Below are positions 1-8,051 of a DNA stretch of 64,000 nt, one piece after another. This DNA comes from Fructobacillus evanidus (GTDB lineage Bacteria; Bacillota; Bacilli; Lactobacillales; Lactobacillaceae), in assembly GCF_963580165.1 (NCBI RefSeq), contig NZ_CAUZLM010000007.1, positions 1-64,000 of the forward strand, read 5' to 3'. The position numbers and the translations under genes are program-made. How positions within the stretch are numbered: the first letter of the stretch is position 1; each line of letters opens with the position of its first letter. A model generated the notes under the pieces. That model ran no database searches. It saw nothing but the letters and a program-made list of their open reading frames with translations, and was not told the origin of the DNA.

Positions 1-114
1 GAATAGCTCAAAGAATTTCTCCTCATGGTTTGTCTAGCAACTACCATTGTAAAGAATTCTTTGGGTTTTTTGTTTTTCAATTATCGTTCGAATTAATTAT
101 AGAATCTGCCACAT

Positions 115-150
115 AAAAAAGCCAAAGGTTCTAAAAACCTTTGGCTTCAG
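115..150 (-). terminator. Terminator of the surface-protein gene
   Basis: A 12-bp perfect stem (119-130 with 136-147, 5-nt loop) is followed on the minus strand by a run of six T. It lies 30 bases past the stop of the LPXTG gene and is a standard intrinsic terminator. Nothing else is recognised in bases 1-114. Confidence 0.85.
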
Positions 151-177
151 TTAAAAACAATGAAGAACTTGTTATTT

Positions 178-2235
178 TTATTCGCGGGTTTTCTTGCTAG
201 TCACCCCGAAGATTGCCAAAATACCAGCAAATACGAGTGCTAGAACACTTTGGTTACCATGGTTACGTTGACCAGTAGCTGGCAATACCGAACTATTCTT
301 TGCAACCCGAGTTGTTGCTACTGGGGTTGCTGTTGCATCCTGAGCACTTGCAGCCACTGTTGTAGCACCATTTGAGGCTGCTACTGCTGTACCTTGACCG
401 CTTGCATCCGCCGTCGTATCACCTGCTGAAGTTGCTGCTGTTGTGCCCTGAGTACTTGCAGCTGCGGTCGTGTCACCGCTTGTTGGCGTGGTAGTTGCCC
501 CGCCGGTAGTTGATGTGTCACCACTGGTTGTTCCGCCTGTGGTTGACGTACCGCCGTTGGTCGTTCCACTCGTTGATGGCGTTTGACTTGCTTCGCTTGT
601 CGTTGAGCCCTCGCTCGCCGTTCCACTCGTTGTTGGTGTTTGACTTGCGGCGCTTGTCGTTGAGCCTTCGCTCGTCGTTCCACTCGTTGTTGGTGTTTGA
701 CTTGCGGCACTTGTCGTTGAGCCTTCGCTCGTCGTTCCACTCATTGTTGGTGTTTGACTTGCGGCGCTTGTCGTTGAGCCTTCGCTCGTCGTTCCACTCG
801 TTGTTGGTGTTTGACTTGCGGCGCTTGTCGTTGAGCCTTCGCTCGTCGTTCCACTCGTTGTTGGTGTTTGACTTGCGGCGCTTGTCGTTGAACCCTCACT
901 CGTCGTTCCACTCGTTGTTGGTGCTTGACTAGTTGTTGATGATGTTGGCTGTTGCGTATTACTAATCGCTTCAATCTGCGACAGCAATGCCTGCTTCGAC
1001 TTCAAATCATCAGTATCAGTGCTCAATTGCTTTTGCAGATCAGTTAACTTACTTTGAGCAGCATCCAACGTTGACTGTGCCTGAGCCTGATTTGACTGAG
1101 CAGTCTCCAAATCTTTTTGCTTAGCAGCAACATCTGCCTCGTCAACTGTACCATTGCTCTCAGATTTAATTTTATTTTGTAAATCAGAAATCTGCTGGTT
1201 AAGGCTAGCAATCGTGCTATTCAAATTATCAACAGCTGTCTGCGCATTAGCCTTCGCCTGTTGGGCCAAGATAATTTGGTTTTGCAAATCAGTATAAGTT
1301 GGATTTGTCACCTGTGTTGCTGTATCAGCAACCTCGCTGGCACCAAGCTCCTCCGTTTCATCGACACTATCCGTCGTAACGGCTGAGGTAGTAGCGGCAC
1401 TTGTTGATAGCGAGCTAGTAGAACTTGTCGATGAAGCAACATAAATCGAAGGATCTACCGTCGTATCATTAGCAGACTTTGTCTGTTGTCCCAGCAAAGC
1501 CTGTTGCGAAGCACTATTGATAGCATAAACATCGTATAGTTGTTCAACCTGACCATTAATTGGGCTTAAACTAAAATTAATCGCAATACCCTGATTAGCA
1601 GATTCAGCTGTTGGCTTCAAATCATCTGTAATACCCATCAAGGAATCGCGGTGTCCCCATTGGTTGGATCCGTCTTGATAGACCATGGCGGTAATAACGT
1701 TTAAAATCCAAACCTTTGCCTGTAACATGGTTGTTGGATTTTGGCTTGAGTCCCCAGAAGTGCTAAAGTCCTGTGAATAAGTGCTTGGTATAAAACCAAT
1801 CCCCTTCAAATAATCAATATTCATATAGTGAGGATAGCCACTTTTTACCTTTGGGTCTTGATAACGCAATTGCGTTTCCTTCTGCATATTGGTATCCAAC
1901 TGTGCATAAGAACTAACCGGATTGACCCCAAATGATGCACGACCAGAATTAACAATGGTCATCGCATACTGACGTAATTCTTGCAATTGTGCCTGATTAG
2001 TCACGTCAAACTTAGCTGATGTGTCACCATCTCCGACAGTATACCAACCATAAAAACTATCATTGTTCGCTGTTTGGTCCACATTAGCCGGCTTAACCAA
2101 TGTCAATGGCAATTGTTGTTGCGAATTAATCGTACCATTCGTCTCACCTTTACTTATGCCACCATCATCAGCCGTGGGTGTTGCTACGCTTGTACCATCA
2201 ACAGTCTTTGGTGTGTTAGCCAATTTGTTTTGCAA
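178..2235 (-). CDS. LPXTG cell-wall surface protein, C-terminal part (frame-broken)
   Basis: This is the larger, downstream part of a sortase-anchored surface protein. From the N-terminus it shows a globular domain at about residues 60-240 that resembles the CAP-like domain of SEC10/PgrA surface-exclusion proteins (a WGHRDSLMG segment is visible), a coiled coil at about 310-420, a Ser/Thr-rich stalk of 19-residue repeats, and a C-terminal LPATG motif, hydrophobic segment and basic tail. It has no signal peptide and its only start is a TTG without a ribosome-binding site. Read one frame over, it continues the upstream ORF that carries a signal peptide, so the two ORFs are one gene broken by an 11-bp duplication. 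Sorting by sortase A is expected of the intact form; adhesion or aggregation is an inference. Confidence 0.8.
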   Translation of the reverse strand: MQNKLANTPKTVDGTSVATPTADDGGISKGETNGTINSQQQLPLTLVKPANVDQTANNDSFYGWYTVGDGDTSAKFDVTNQAQLQELRQYAMTIVNSGRASFGVNPVSSYAQLDTNMQKETQLRYQDPKVKSGYPHYMNIDYLKGIGFIPSTYSQDFSTSGDSSQNPTTMLQAKVWILNVITAMVYQDGSNQWGHRDSLMGITDDLKPTAESANQGIAINFSLSPINGQVEQLYDVYAINSASQQALLGQQTKSANDTTVDPSIYVASSTSSTSSLSTSAATTSAVTTDSVDETEELGASEVADTATQVTNPTYTDLQNQIILAQQAKANAQTAVDNLNSTIASLNQQISDLQNKIKSESNGTVDEADVAAKQKDLETAQSNQAQAQSTLDAAQSKLTDLQKQLSTDTDDLKSKQALLSQIEAISNTQQPTSSTTSQAPTTSGTTSEGSTTSAASQTPTTSGTTSEGSTTSAASQTPTTSGTTSEGSTTSAASQTPTMSGTTSEGSTTSAASQTPTTSGTTSEGSTTSAASQTPTTSGTASEGSTTSEASQTPSTSGTTNGGTSTTGGTTSGDTSTTGGATTTPTSGDTTAAASTQGTTAATSAGDTTADASGQGTAVAASNGATTVAASAQDATATPVATTRVAKNSSVLPATGQRNHGNQSVLALVFAGILAIFGVTSKKTRE
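559..930 (-). repeat. 57-bp tandem repeats coding a Ser/Thr stalk
   Basis: About six copies of a 57-bp unit (19 residues such as SQTPTTSGTTSEGS plus TTSAA) follow each other with exact 57-base spacing and few substitutions; flanking copies are more diverged. They form the extended wall-spanning stalk of the surface protein. Unit length is a multiple of three, so copy-number changes would keep the frame and alter stalk length only. Confidence 0.9.
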
Positions 2236-2238
2236 ATC

Positions 2239-2260
2239 AGTTACAGTCTAGTTACAGTCT
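2239..2260 (-). repeat. 11-bp tandem duplication breaking the surface-protein frame
   Basis: AGTTACAGTCT occurs twice head-to-tail (2239-2249 and 2250-2260). The second copy shifts the frame and makes a TAA stop at 2241-2243 for the signal-peptide ORF. Removing one copy joins the ORFs smoothly as NNQTVT-DLQNKLANT, in keeping with the coiled-coil text on both sides. Confidence 0.9.
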
Positions 2261-2714
2261 GGTTATTCGTTTGCAACGTCTGCTGTGCCGGTGTCAAGGC
2301 TGACTGATTTTGTGCCAGGCTTGCCTTAGCTGTTGCAAGAGATTGGTTATCGGTTGCAACCTGTGATTGCTGATCAGAGGTAAGACTTCCCTGCTTAGCC
2401 GTCGCCAAAGCGGAATTGGCAGTTGCTGTGGCAGCCGTGGTGCTGTTCAGATTCTGTTGGGCACTATTCACAGTAGCCTGTTGGGAATCAACAGCTTGCT
2501 GGTCAGAGTCCACCACTTTTTGCTGGGTATCAACAGCAGCCTGCGCCTGCGCCTGCGCCTTTGTTTGCGTCGATGTTCCTGTCTGACCGGAGCTAGCAGC
2601 TGACGTCCCCTGGGTGGTGGTGTCATCGGCATGCGCTGTCGTATTTGAAGCAGCAACTCCTGCCAGAGCAGCCGTCGCGGCTGCCAGTCCAATAATTTTC
2701 TTAGTATTACTCAT
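2241..2714 (-). CDS. N-terminal signal-peptide fragment of the LPXTG surface protein
   Basis: A 157-residue ORF with a clear Sec signal peptide (positive MSNTKK start, hydrophobic core, cleavage expected after the AHA near residue 29) followed by a Gln/Ala/Thr-rich coiled coil built of repeated QQAVDSQQATV-like heptads. The start ATG is preceded by a GGGGG ribosome-binding site. It ends at the stop created by the 11-bp duplication, and its coiled-coil continues in the downstream ORF. As sequenced it would be secreted as a short unanchored peptide. The most likely reading is the front of a phase-variable or recently inactivated adhesin. Confidence 0.8.
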   Translation of the reverse strand: MSNTKKIIGLAAATAALAGVAASNTTAHADDTTTQGTSAASSGQTGTSTQTKAQAQAQAAVDTQQKVVDSDQQAVDSQQATVNSAQQNLNSTTAATATANSALATAKQGSLTSDQQSQVATDNQSLATAKASLAQNQSALTPAQQTLQTNNQTVTRL

Positions 2715-2987
2715 TGTTTAATTGTCCCCCTCTGATTCTAAACTTAACCACAGTCATATTAATTTTCACCAATCCGGTTCGCAACAAAAGGTACGCAACA
2801 GTATTTTAGAATAATGTGTCGTACTGGTGTCGATTATACAATTATTTTCTAATAAAAACCACACTGTTAAAAACTAAGCAATCTTACTAATCAAGAACAA
2901 ACAATTGTTGCATTTATAAGTCGAAGGTATACAATAAGAGTTGACTAAGCCAAAAGCACAATTTCATCTCTGCCTCGGCCGATCTGA
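2715..2987. other. Intergenic region with divergent promoters
   Basis: AT-rich spacer between the surface protein and the small orphan gene. A TATAAT box for the minus strand sits at 2833-2838, with no good -35 match. No conserved RNA or gene was recognised. Confidence 0.4.
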
Positions 2988-3016
2988 TTTACTTTCTGGT
3001 GAAATTTCAATAAAAT
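2988..3016 (+). promoter_or_regulatory. Promoter of the 81-residue gene
   Basis: TTTACT at 2988-2993 and TAAAAT at 3011-3016 with a 17-bp spacer, about 60 bases before the ATG. Confidence 0.6.
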
Positions 3017-3074
3017 ATTAGTAGGAAATCAGTCATTCGTACACAACCATCAAATTCGCGAAAGGAAATTGCCC

Positions 3075-3320
3075 ATGGTTCAATACAACTTTATTATGGC
3101 CTCAGCCCGCGTCGAAACTGACGTTCAACTGCCCATCACTCCCCGTCGCGGTGACATCGTTTCGCTAACAACTGGCGTTGACACCCCCCACTACCTTGTT
3201 CAGCGAGTCGAGCTGTTTGCTAACTCCGACATCGTTAACCTCCACGTCCAACGCTTCCCCGACCAACTTTCGGCCAAGCTTGCAATCGACGGTTTCCGCA
3301 ACACCAGAAACTTCCTTTAA
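3075..3320 (+). CDS. Small protein of unknown function, 81 residues
   Basis: I do not recognise this family. The ATG at 3075 is chosen over an in-frame TTG six bases earlier because AAAGGA lies at the right distance. The protein is soluble-looking, mixed alpha/beta, with no membrane segment, Cys or metal motif, and reads like a small beta-rich domain (VETDVQLPITPRRGDIVSL, then YLVQRVELF). The coding strand is C-rich at third positions like the neighbouring housekeeping genes, so it is probably expressed and not a recent import. It has its own promoter and a downstream hairpin, hence it is monocistronic. Confidence 0.65.
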   Translation: MVQYNFIMASARVETDVQLPITPRRGDIVSLTTGVDTPHYLVQRVELFANSDIVNLHVQRFPDQLSAKLAIDGFRNTRNFL

Positions 3321-3339
3321 AAGGAAACCTCCCCACAGA

Positions 3340-3412
3340 AAAATCCTCTTACCAGCAAATTGATTGGTCGCGTTACTATGCTTCCCAGTCAAAGTTGATA
3401 AGAGGATTTTTT
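3340..3412 (+). terminator. Large-loop terminator-like inverted repeat
   Basis: AAATCCTCTTA near 3341 pairs with TAAGAGGATTT at 3399-3409, followed by T residues. The loop of about 46 nt is unusually long for an intrinsic terminator. Confidence 0.5.
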
Positions 3413-3480
3413 GTTTTGCCGTCAGGCGTTGCTGGCTCCGAACCTATCCATTCCACACCCAAACATTCTCAAGACAATAA

Positions 3481-3504
3481 AAAAACGACCTCTCGGTCGT
3501 TTTT
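3481..3504 (-). terminator. Terminator of the ecsAB-trmB operon
   Basis: Ten-bp perfect stem AAAAACGACC/GGTCGTTTTT with a TCTC loop, ten bases past the trmB stop; it could act in both directions. Confidence 0.85.
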
Positions 3505-3514
3505 TAGAACGTCT

Positions 3515-4174
3515 TTAAAAGTGAGCCTTCACCTTATAGATTGGTTGTCCCAGGGCCATGAACTTCTGTTCATACTCCGTTTCAACGTTGCCTTCAACCT
3601 TGTCAGCATCAGCATGCAAGTCCAAGGTATAGTCTTCTGGCGTCCAGCGCATTCCAAAGTCCATGAAAGAAACCAAAGAATACTCGAACAGATGGCGGTT
3701 ATCAGTCTTGAATTCGACTTCCCCACCCTCTGGCAAAACTGCTCGGTAAGAAGACAAGAAGGTCTTATAAGTCAAACGACGGCTTTCATGTCGTGACTTT
3801 GGCCATGGATCAGAGAAGTTCAGGTAAATCTTTTGGATTTCGCCCTTCTCAAAATAAGTTTCCACTCCTGAACCATTACCGTAAAGGTAACGCAGGTTTG
3901 GCAAAATGCCAACGGCCTCAAAAGACTTGCGGGCAGCAATCGCCACGGCCGTTTCTTGAATTTCCATCCCAATATAGTTGATATGCGGATTCTTCTTGGC
4001 CATTTCCATAATGAATTGACCCTTTCCGGAACCGATTTCAACATGGATTGGTTGGTCTTGGTCAAAAATTTCTTGCCAGTGGCCGCGCAACTTTTGTGCG
4101 TGTTCCTGGTCAATGACCAAATCAGTGTGAGCTTCAAGCCAAGGTTTGGCCCATGGTTTTGAACGTAAATGCAT
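3515..4174 (-). CDS. trmB: tRNA (guanine-N7-)-methyltransferase
   Basis: Transfers a methyl group from S-adenosylmethionine to N7 of G46 in the variable loop of tRNAs. The 219-residue length is normal for the family. Visible are the SAM-binding VEIGSGKGQF segment near residue 46, a following GMEIQE acidic strand, and the family signature FSDPWPKSRHESRRL near residues 120-134. The start MHLRSKPWAKPW matches the usual TrmB N-terminus and has a GGA ribosome-binding site. It is the last gene of the minus-strand set with ecsA and ecsB, 12 bases after ecsB. Confidence 0.93.
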   Translation of the reverse strand: MHLRSKPWAKPWLEAHTDLVIDQEHAQKLRGHWQEIFDQDQPIHVEIGSGKGQFIMEMAKKNPHINYIGMEIQETAVAIAARKSFEAVGILPNLRYLYGNGSGVETYFEKGEIQKIYLNFSDPWPKSRHESRRLTYKTFLSSYRAVLPEGGEVEFKTDNRHLFEYSLVSFMDFGMRWTPEDYTLDLHADADKVEGNVETEYEQKFMALGQPIYKVKAHF

Positions 4175-4186
4175 AAGTATTTCCTT

Positions 4187-5473
4187 TTAATTCTTTTTGT
4201 GTAAAGTTTTTGGCAGCCAAAGTCCATAAAGAACTAAGGCTAAAAGTAGACCGCCTGCCAAAACAGCTAAGGCAGCCGCAGGACCCGCTATCAGCAACAT
4301 CAGCAAGAAGGTCAAGCCAATCACGGTACTAGTGATTTCGGCCAGGACAACTAAGAAGGTTTTTTCTTGCTGATTTTTATCCGCAAAGGCTAACCGAGAC
4401 CACAGCACCGCCCGCGTCTTTTCAAAGACCGGCAGCAACTGAAAGTTGATTAAGTAGACCAACACCGCCATCCCCGCCGCTTGCAGGTAATAGCTATCCT
4501 TGGGCAAAGCCACCAGTAAAATCAGCCCAACTACAACCAGCCGAAGAACTAAGACGAGCTCGTCCCCACCGCGCAGGAGCTTAATCCAGAACAACCGACG
4601 CATCGGCTCCTTTTGAAAGGAGAACCGGCCAAGCAAGTTATCCAGGTAGGCCCGTCGTTTGACCACGGCACCCTGATTGGGTACCTGAGCAAAGAGGCCG
4701 TAAAACTGCCTGACTGCCTGACTGTGCCGCTGACTCGTTGTCAAAGCGACATGCCAATCAATCGCACGCTGCGCCTTTTGGTGTTGCAAAAACCAAGTCA
4801 CTGCAACCGCTGCTAGAATCACCGTTAATCCCGACAAAACCCAAAGTCGCCATGGATCAGGTAGCAAAACAATCGCCAAGACCAAAACAAATGGCATGGC
4901 AAGGCGAATTAGCCAACTTGCTCGAGTTTGGTCAAATCCGGTCCAGGTATTCCCCCGCTCATGACGGTCAAGGGCCTGAACAAGCATGAAGGCCTTACTT
5001 GCCACTAAGGTAAGCAAGGATAGCGACCAATCAACAGGATTACCAAGACCGACAATATTCATCACTGGCCAGGCAAGGCCAAGAAAAGCAATCTGCCAAC
5101 CGGTAGCCAAGATGAAGGACCGACGCCAAGCCTGGTTAAGGTAGGTCTTCGTCAGGAAGTCATCACTGGCTGAGAGAAAGACCCTGTCGGCTGGTTTGAG
5201 GTAAGTCACAAAGGAGCCAAACTGTTGTCCTAATACCAACCAGAAAATCAGACCCATCTGCCAATAGGATGGTAAAAAAGCAATTGGCGTTTCCAGGGAC
5301 TTCTTGGCTAATGATTGAAAGGCCAAGATGGCCGCCCCTATTACAATAAGAAGAAAGACGACAAAATGATCGTTAAACAGCAGGCGAAGGTAACGCTGAT
5401 TTTGCCGATTCGTAGCCGCTGACCGGTCTTTGTAGAGCCGGTTTAAGTCAAGTTTCTTACTGTCAGCCGTCAT
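4187..5473 (-). CDS. ecsB: ABC transporter permease EcsB
   Basis: Integral membrane subunit of the Ecs ABC exporter, 428 residues, with about ten hydrophobic segments arranged mostly in pairs. In Bacillus the Ecs system affects protein secretion, competence and intramembrane proteolysis by RasP/RseP; the exported substrate is not established. The gene overlaps the ecsA stop by four bases (ATGA), so the two are translationally coupled. An RseP homologue is encoded elsewhere in the window, consistent with that functional link. Identification rests on order, length and topology more than on sharp motifs. Confidence 0.87.
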   Translation of the reverse strand: MTADSKKLDLNRLYKDRSAATNRQNQRYLRLLFNDHFVVFLLIVIGAAILAFQSLAKKSLETPIAFLPSYWQMGLIFWLVLGQQFGSFVTYLKPADRVFLSASDDFLTKTYLNQAWRRSFILATGWQIAFLGLAWPVMNIVGLGNPVDWSLSLLTLVASKAFMLVQALDRHERGNTWTGFDQTRASWLIRLAMPFVLVLAIVLLPDPWRLWVLSGLTVILAAVAVTWFLQHQKAQRAIDWHVALTTSQRHSQAVRQFYGLFAQVPNQGAVVKRRAYLDNLLGRFSFQKEPMRRLFWIKLLRGGDELVLVLRLVVVGLILLVALPKDSYYLQAAGMAVLVYLINFQLLPVFEKTRAVLWSRLAFADKNQQEKTFLVVLAEITSTVIGLTFLLMLLIAGPAAALAVLAGGLLLALVLYGLWLPKTLHKKN

Positions 5474-6180
5474 GAAAAGAGTTCATCCATTTCAGCTAAG
5501 GATATCTGGTGTTCGGCCGCCAATTCTTCGGGGCTTGCCTGCTCGCGAACCTCGCCCTGGTCCAGCCAGACAAATTGATCAACAAAGGCTGCCGCCGAGG
5601 ACAGCAAATGTGTCGTCAAAAGGATTGCGCCACCCGCCTTGGTTCGGTCTTCCATTAGTTGGACCAAAGCCTTTTGGGCCAAAACATCTAGACCAAGGAA
5701 TGGCTCATCGATGACCATTAATGGTGCTTCGAGACTGAAAGCTGCCACTAACATCACCTTTTGCTGCATGCCCTTGGAAAAATGCTTAGGCAACCAGTGC
5801 AACTTATCATCCAAGCGGAATGTTGCCAACAAGGTCATCGCCTGATGCCAATGTGCCTGGTCGTCAAGACCATGACTGGCCAACATGAGATGAATATGTT
5901 CCGCCAGAGTCAACTCGTCATAAAGGATTGGCTGTTCTGGAATATAGGCCAACTGCTCCTTAAAGGCGGTTGGATTCTGGACGAGGTCCACCTCGTTCAA
6001 AACCACCTTTCCTGCTCGAATTGGTCGTTCCCTAATAATATGCTTGAAGGTTGTCGACTTTCCGGCTCCATTTAAGCCGATTAAGGCGACGATTTGCCCA
6101 TCGGGCACCGTGATGGAAACGTCTTTTAAGACATCCTGGCCAGCATAGCCACCATATAATTTTGTAATTGATAGTCCCAT
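5470..6180 (-). CDS. ecsA: ABC transporter ATP-binding protein EcsA
   Basis: Cytoplasmic ATPase of the Ecs exporter. Walker A GLNGAGKST at residues 35-43, Q-loop region PEQPILYDELT, signature SKGMQQ near residue 134, Walker B LMVIDEPFLGLD and a switch histidine in TTHLLSS are all intact. I place the start at the ATG at 6180 because the MGLSITKLYGGY beginning fits EcsA; another ATG six bases upstream (6186) is possible. A TATAAT box ends only eight bases before this ATG and no ribosome-binding site is visible, so the mRNA may be leaderless. It is divergent from hit and followed directly by ecsB. Confidence 0.93.
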   Translation of the reverse strand: MGLSITKLYGGYAGQDVLKDVSITVPDGQIVALIGLNGAGKSTTFKHIIRERPIRAGKVVLNEVDLVQNPTAFKEQLAYIPEQPILYDELTLAEHIHLMLASHGLDDQAHWHQAMTLLATFRLDDKLHWLPKHFSKGMQQKVMLVAAFSLEAPLMVIDEPFLGLDVLAQKALVQLMEDRTKAGGAILLTTHLLSSAAAFVDQFVWLDQGEVREQASPEELAAEHQISLAEMDELFS

Positions 6181-6187
6181 AGCCATT

Positions 6188-6193
6188 ATTATA
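6188..6193 (-). promoter_or_regulatory. Extended -10 box of ecsA, almost abutting the ATG
   Basis: TGG-TATAAT on the minus strand. Initiation about seven bases downstream would fall at 6180-6181, at the ATG at 6180. Confidence 0.6.
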
Positions 6194-6232
6194 CCAGGTT
6201 CTAGTCTGAGAACGGTTGTTTTGCCTGAATTT

Positions 6233-6241
6233 TGCTATAAT
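6233..6241 (+). promoter_or_regulatory. Extended -10 promoter of the hit operon
   Basis: TGC-TATAAT at 6233-6241, divergent from the ecsA promoter, 35 bases before the hit ATG. No good -35 match is seen, as usual for extended -10 promoters. Confidence 0.65.
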
Positions 6242-6276
6242 AGAAAATAAAGCAATACAGGAAAAAGGAGGCCATT

Positions 6277-6705
6277 ATGGCAGATATCTTTGACAAAATC
6301 ATCGCAGGAGAAATTCCTTCTTATAAAGTCTATGAAGACGACGACTTACTCGCCTTTTTGGATATTTCCCAGGTTACCCCTGGTCACACGCTCTTAATTC
6401 CCAAAAAGCACGTCGATGACATCTTCGCCTACGATGATGACATCGCTCAAAAGGTTTTGTTGAAGTTGCCGGTCTTGGCTCGCGCCATCAAGGCTGCCGA
6501 TAAGACCATTACCGGTATCAATATCTCATCCAACAATGGTCCTTCAGCTGGTCAAACCGTCATCCATTCGCACTGGCACCTGATTCCCCGTCGCGATGGT
6601 GACGGTCTCAACGATGCCCTAGCACCAACGATTGACAATTCTGACCAGTACGATGAAAGTCGCTACGAGGAACTCGCTCAAAATATTAAGAAAGAACTGG
6701 AGTAA
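6277..6705 (+). CDS. hit: HIT-family nucleotide hydrolase
   Basis: Histidine-triad protein of 142 residues that hydrolyses nucleoside phosphoramidates or dinucleoside polyphosphates; the natural substrate is not certain. The catalytic triad appears as HSHWHLIPRR near residue 98, preceded by GINISSNNGPSAGQT, which is typical of the Hit group. An AAAAGGAGG ribosome-binding site fits the ATG. The divergent ecsA and following prsA reproduce the order known from Bacillus and lactobacilli. Confidence 0.93.
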   Translation: MADIFDKIIAGEIPSYKVYEDDDLLAFLDISQVTPGHTLLIPKKHVDDIFAYDDDIAQKVLLKLPVLARAIKAADKTITGINISSNNGPSAGQTVIHSHWHLIPRRDGDGLNDALAPTIDNSDQYDESRYEELAQNIKKELE

Positions 6706-6708
6706 GCC

Positions 6709-6948
6709 ATGGCATTTGCACGAGTAAAAGCAACCATCACGGAATTCAAGACGATTTTGCGCCTCAGTCAGCGTGCAAAAAAGCAAGTCACCGTCTTAAC
6801 GCAAGCGCTCGAGGCAAACCAAGCTGATTTGGCAGAATTACAGCGGGCAGCCAAGCGTACCCAATATGAAAACCAAGTTCACCTCGATCGAATCAAGGAA
6901 GTTCAAGAAAAAATGAAGGCAACGCAGTCGAACGATTCAAAACTGTGA
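6709..6948 (+). CDS. Small coiled-coil protein between hit and prsA
   Basis: Seventy-nine residues, strongly helical and charged, with heptad-like Leu/Ala spacing (VTVLTQALEANQADLAEL) and no membrane segment. It starts three bases after the hit stop and is therefore cotranslated with it. Its place between hit and prsA is that of YhaH-like genes in other Firmicutes, but there is no YtxH glycine-rich start here. No function can be assigned. Confidence 0.75.
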   Translation: MAFARVKATITEFKTILRLSQRAKKQVTVLTQALEANQADLAELQRAAKRTQYENQVHLDRIKEVQEKMKATQSNDSKL

Positions 6949-6997
6949 TAGAATAGTCTTTGTATCAATTATTTCAACTCGGAAGGAAACTAATTTT

Positions 6998-7897
6998 ATG
7001 CACCGCAAAGTTATCTGGGGATTCATCGTCATCGTCTTTGTTGCTGGCGTTGCCTACCTCGGTTTGTCCACTTCGAAGACATTGGCCACGACCGATGCCG
7101 GTAAAATCACCCAAGAAGAATACTACGACAAGGTAAAATCCTCGTCTGCTGGTAAGCAAGTCTTCGCCCAAATGGTGATTGATAAGGTCTTGGAAAAGCA
7201 TTACGGATCACAAGTTTCAAAATCAGACGTAACCAACGCTTACACAACAGCCAAGGCTCAATATGGTGATTCATTTGCTACTATGTTGACTCAGTCAGGG
7301 TTGACGGACACTCAGTACAAAGAATCACTGCGCGAAAAGCTTGTGATGAATGCAGCAGTTAAGGCTAACTACAAGATTTCAAAGGATAAGTTGAACGACG
7401 CCTATAACAACTACGTCCCTGAGACGACGATTTCTTTGATTACGGCAAAGGACCAAGATACCGCTCAACAGGCCATCGATTCCTTGAACAACGGTACTTC
7501 ATGGGATGACGTTTACAAGCAATATTCATCAAAGAATACACAAGTTAACAAGTCCGGTCAGTTGCCTGCCTTCGATTCAACAAATACCAATGTTGATTCT
7601 GAAATCCGTAAGGCCGCCTTTAACCAGGATGCCGGTTCTTACTCATCATCACCTGTTAAGCCTTCATCTGGTTCAAACTACTATGTTGTCCGCACTGACA
7701 AGATGGCAAGTAAGCCAGCCGAAAGCAAGGTTGAGCAGAAGTTGAAGGATAAGTTGACTAACGACTTCTTGAGCGATTCAAACAACGCAACTGAGATTCA
7801 AAAGATTGTTGGTAAGATTCTCCGTAAGGATGATGTTAGCATCAAGGATTCTGATTTGAAAAACTCTTTGTCAGGTTACTTAACCGCTGGCGTTTAA
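6998..7897 (+). CDS. prsA: Peptidyl-prolyl isomerase PrsA-type foldase
   Basis: Extracytoplasmic foldase that helps secreted proteins fold after Sec export. Residues 1-25 form one hydrophobic segment; a SurA-like N-terminal helical region follows, then a parvulin PPIase core at about 135-235 (SLNNGTSWDDVYKQYS, FDSTNTNVDSEIRKAAF). The 299-residue length is normal. PrsA proteins are usually lipoproteins, but there is no Cys in this protein and so no lipobox; it should stay anchored by an uncleaved N-terminal helix, or be released. It has a good GGAAGGAAA ribosome-binding site and its own terminator. Confidence 0.92.
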   Translation: MHRKVIWGFIVIVFVAGVAYLGLSTSKTLATTDAGKITQEEYYDKVKSSSAGKQVFAQMVIDKVLEKHYGSQVSKSDVTNAYTTAKAQYGDSFATMLTQSGLTDTQYKESLREKLVMNAAVKANYKISKDKLNDAYNNYVPETTISLITAKDQDTAQQAIDSLNNGTSWDDVYKQYSSKNTQVNKSGQLPAFDSTNTNVDSEIRKAAFNQDAGSYSSSPVKPSSGSNYYVVRTDKMASKPAESKVEQKLKDKLTNDFLSDSNNATEIQKIVGKILRKDDVSIKDSDLKNSLSGYLTAGV

Positions 7898-7922
7898 TCA
7901 ATCAGTAACAATTAAAAAAAGA

Positions 7923-7953
7923 AAAGAGGATTCCAATCGGAATCCTCTTTTTT
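7923..7953 (+). terminator. Terminator of prsA
   Basis: Twelve-bp stem 7923-7934/7939-7950 with an AATC loop and a T run, directly after the prsA stop. Confidence 0.9.
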
Positions 7954-8051
7954 GATGTGGCTGAATTGTGGATGGGCTTTGGGTTAGCCCAGGTATTCGC
8001 AGTCCCGCTCTTGTTGAGCTTTACTTAAGGCCACGCGCCACCGTTTCGGGC

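Noticed and set aside
559..930. Regular repeats that might suggest a CRISPR array
   Set aside because: The repeats are contiguous and coding, with no spacers.
381..974. Several open frames on both strands over the Ser/Thr repeat region
   Set aside because: They are shadows of the 57-bp repeats in other frames; products are repetitive Arg/Gln-rich or Ser/Leu-rich strings without ribosome-binding sites.
3395..3796. Plus-strand open frame opposite trmB
   Set aside because: Antisense to trmB, no ribosome-binding site, no familiar product.
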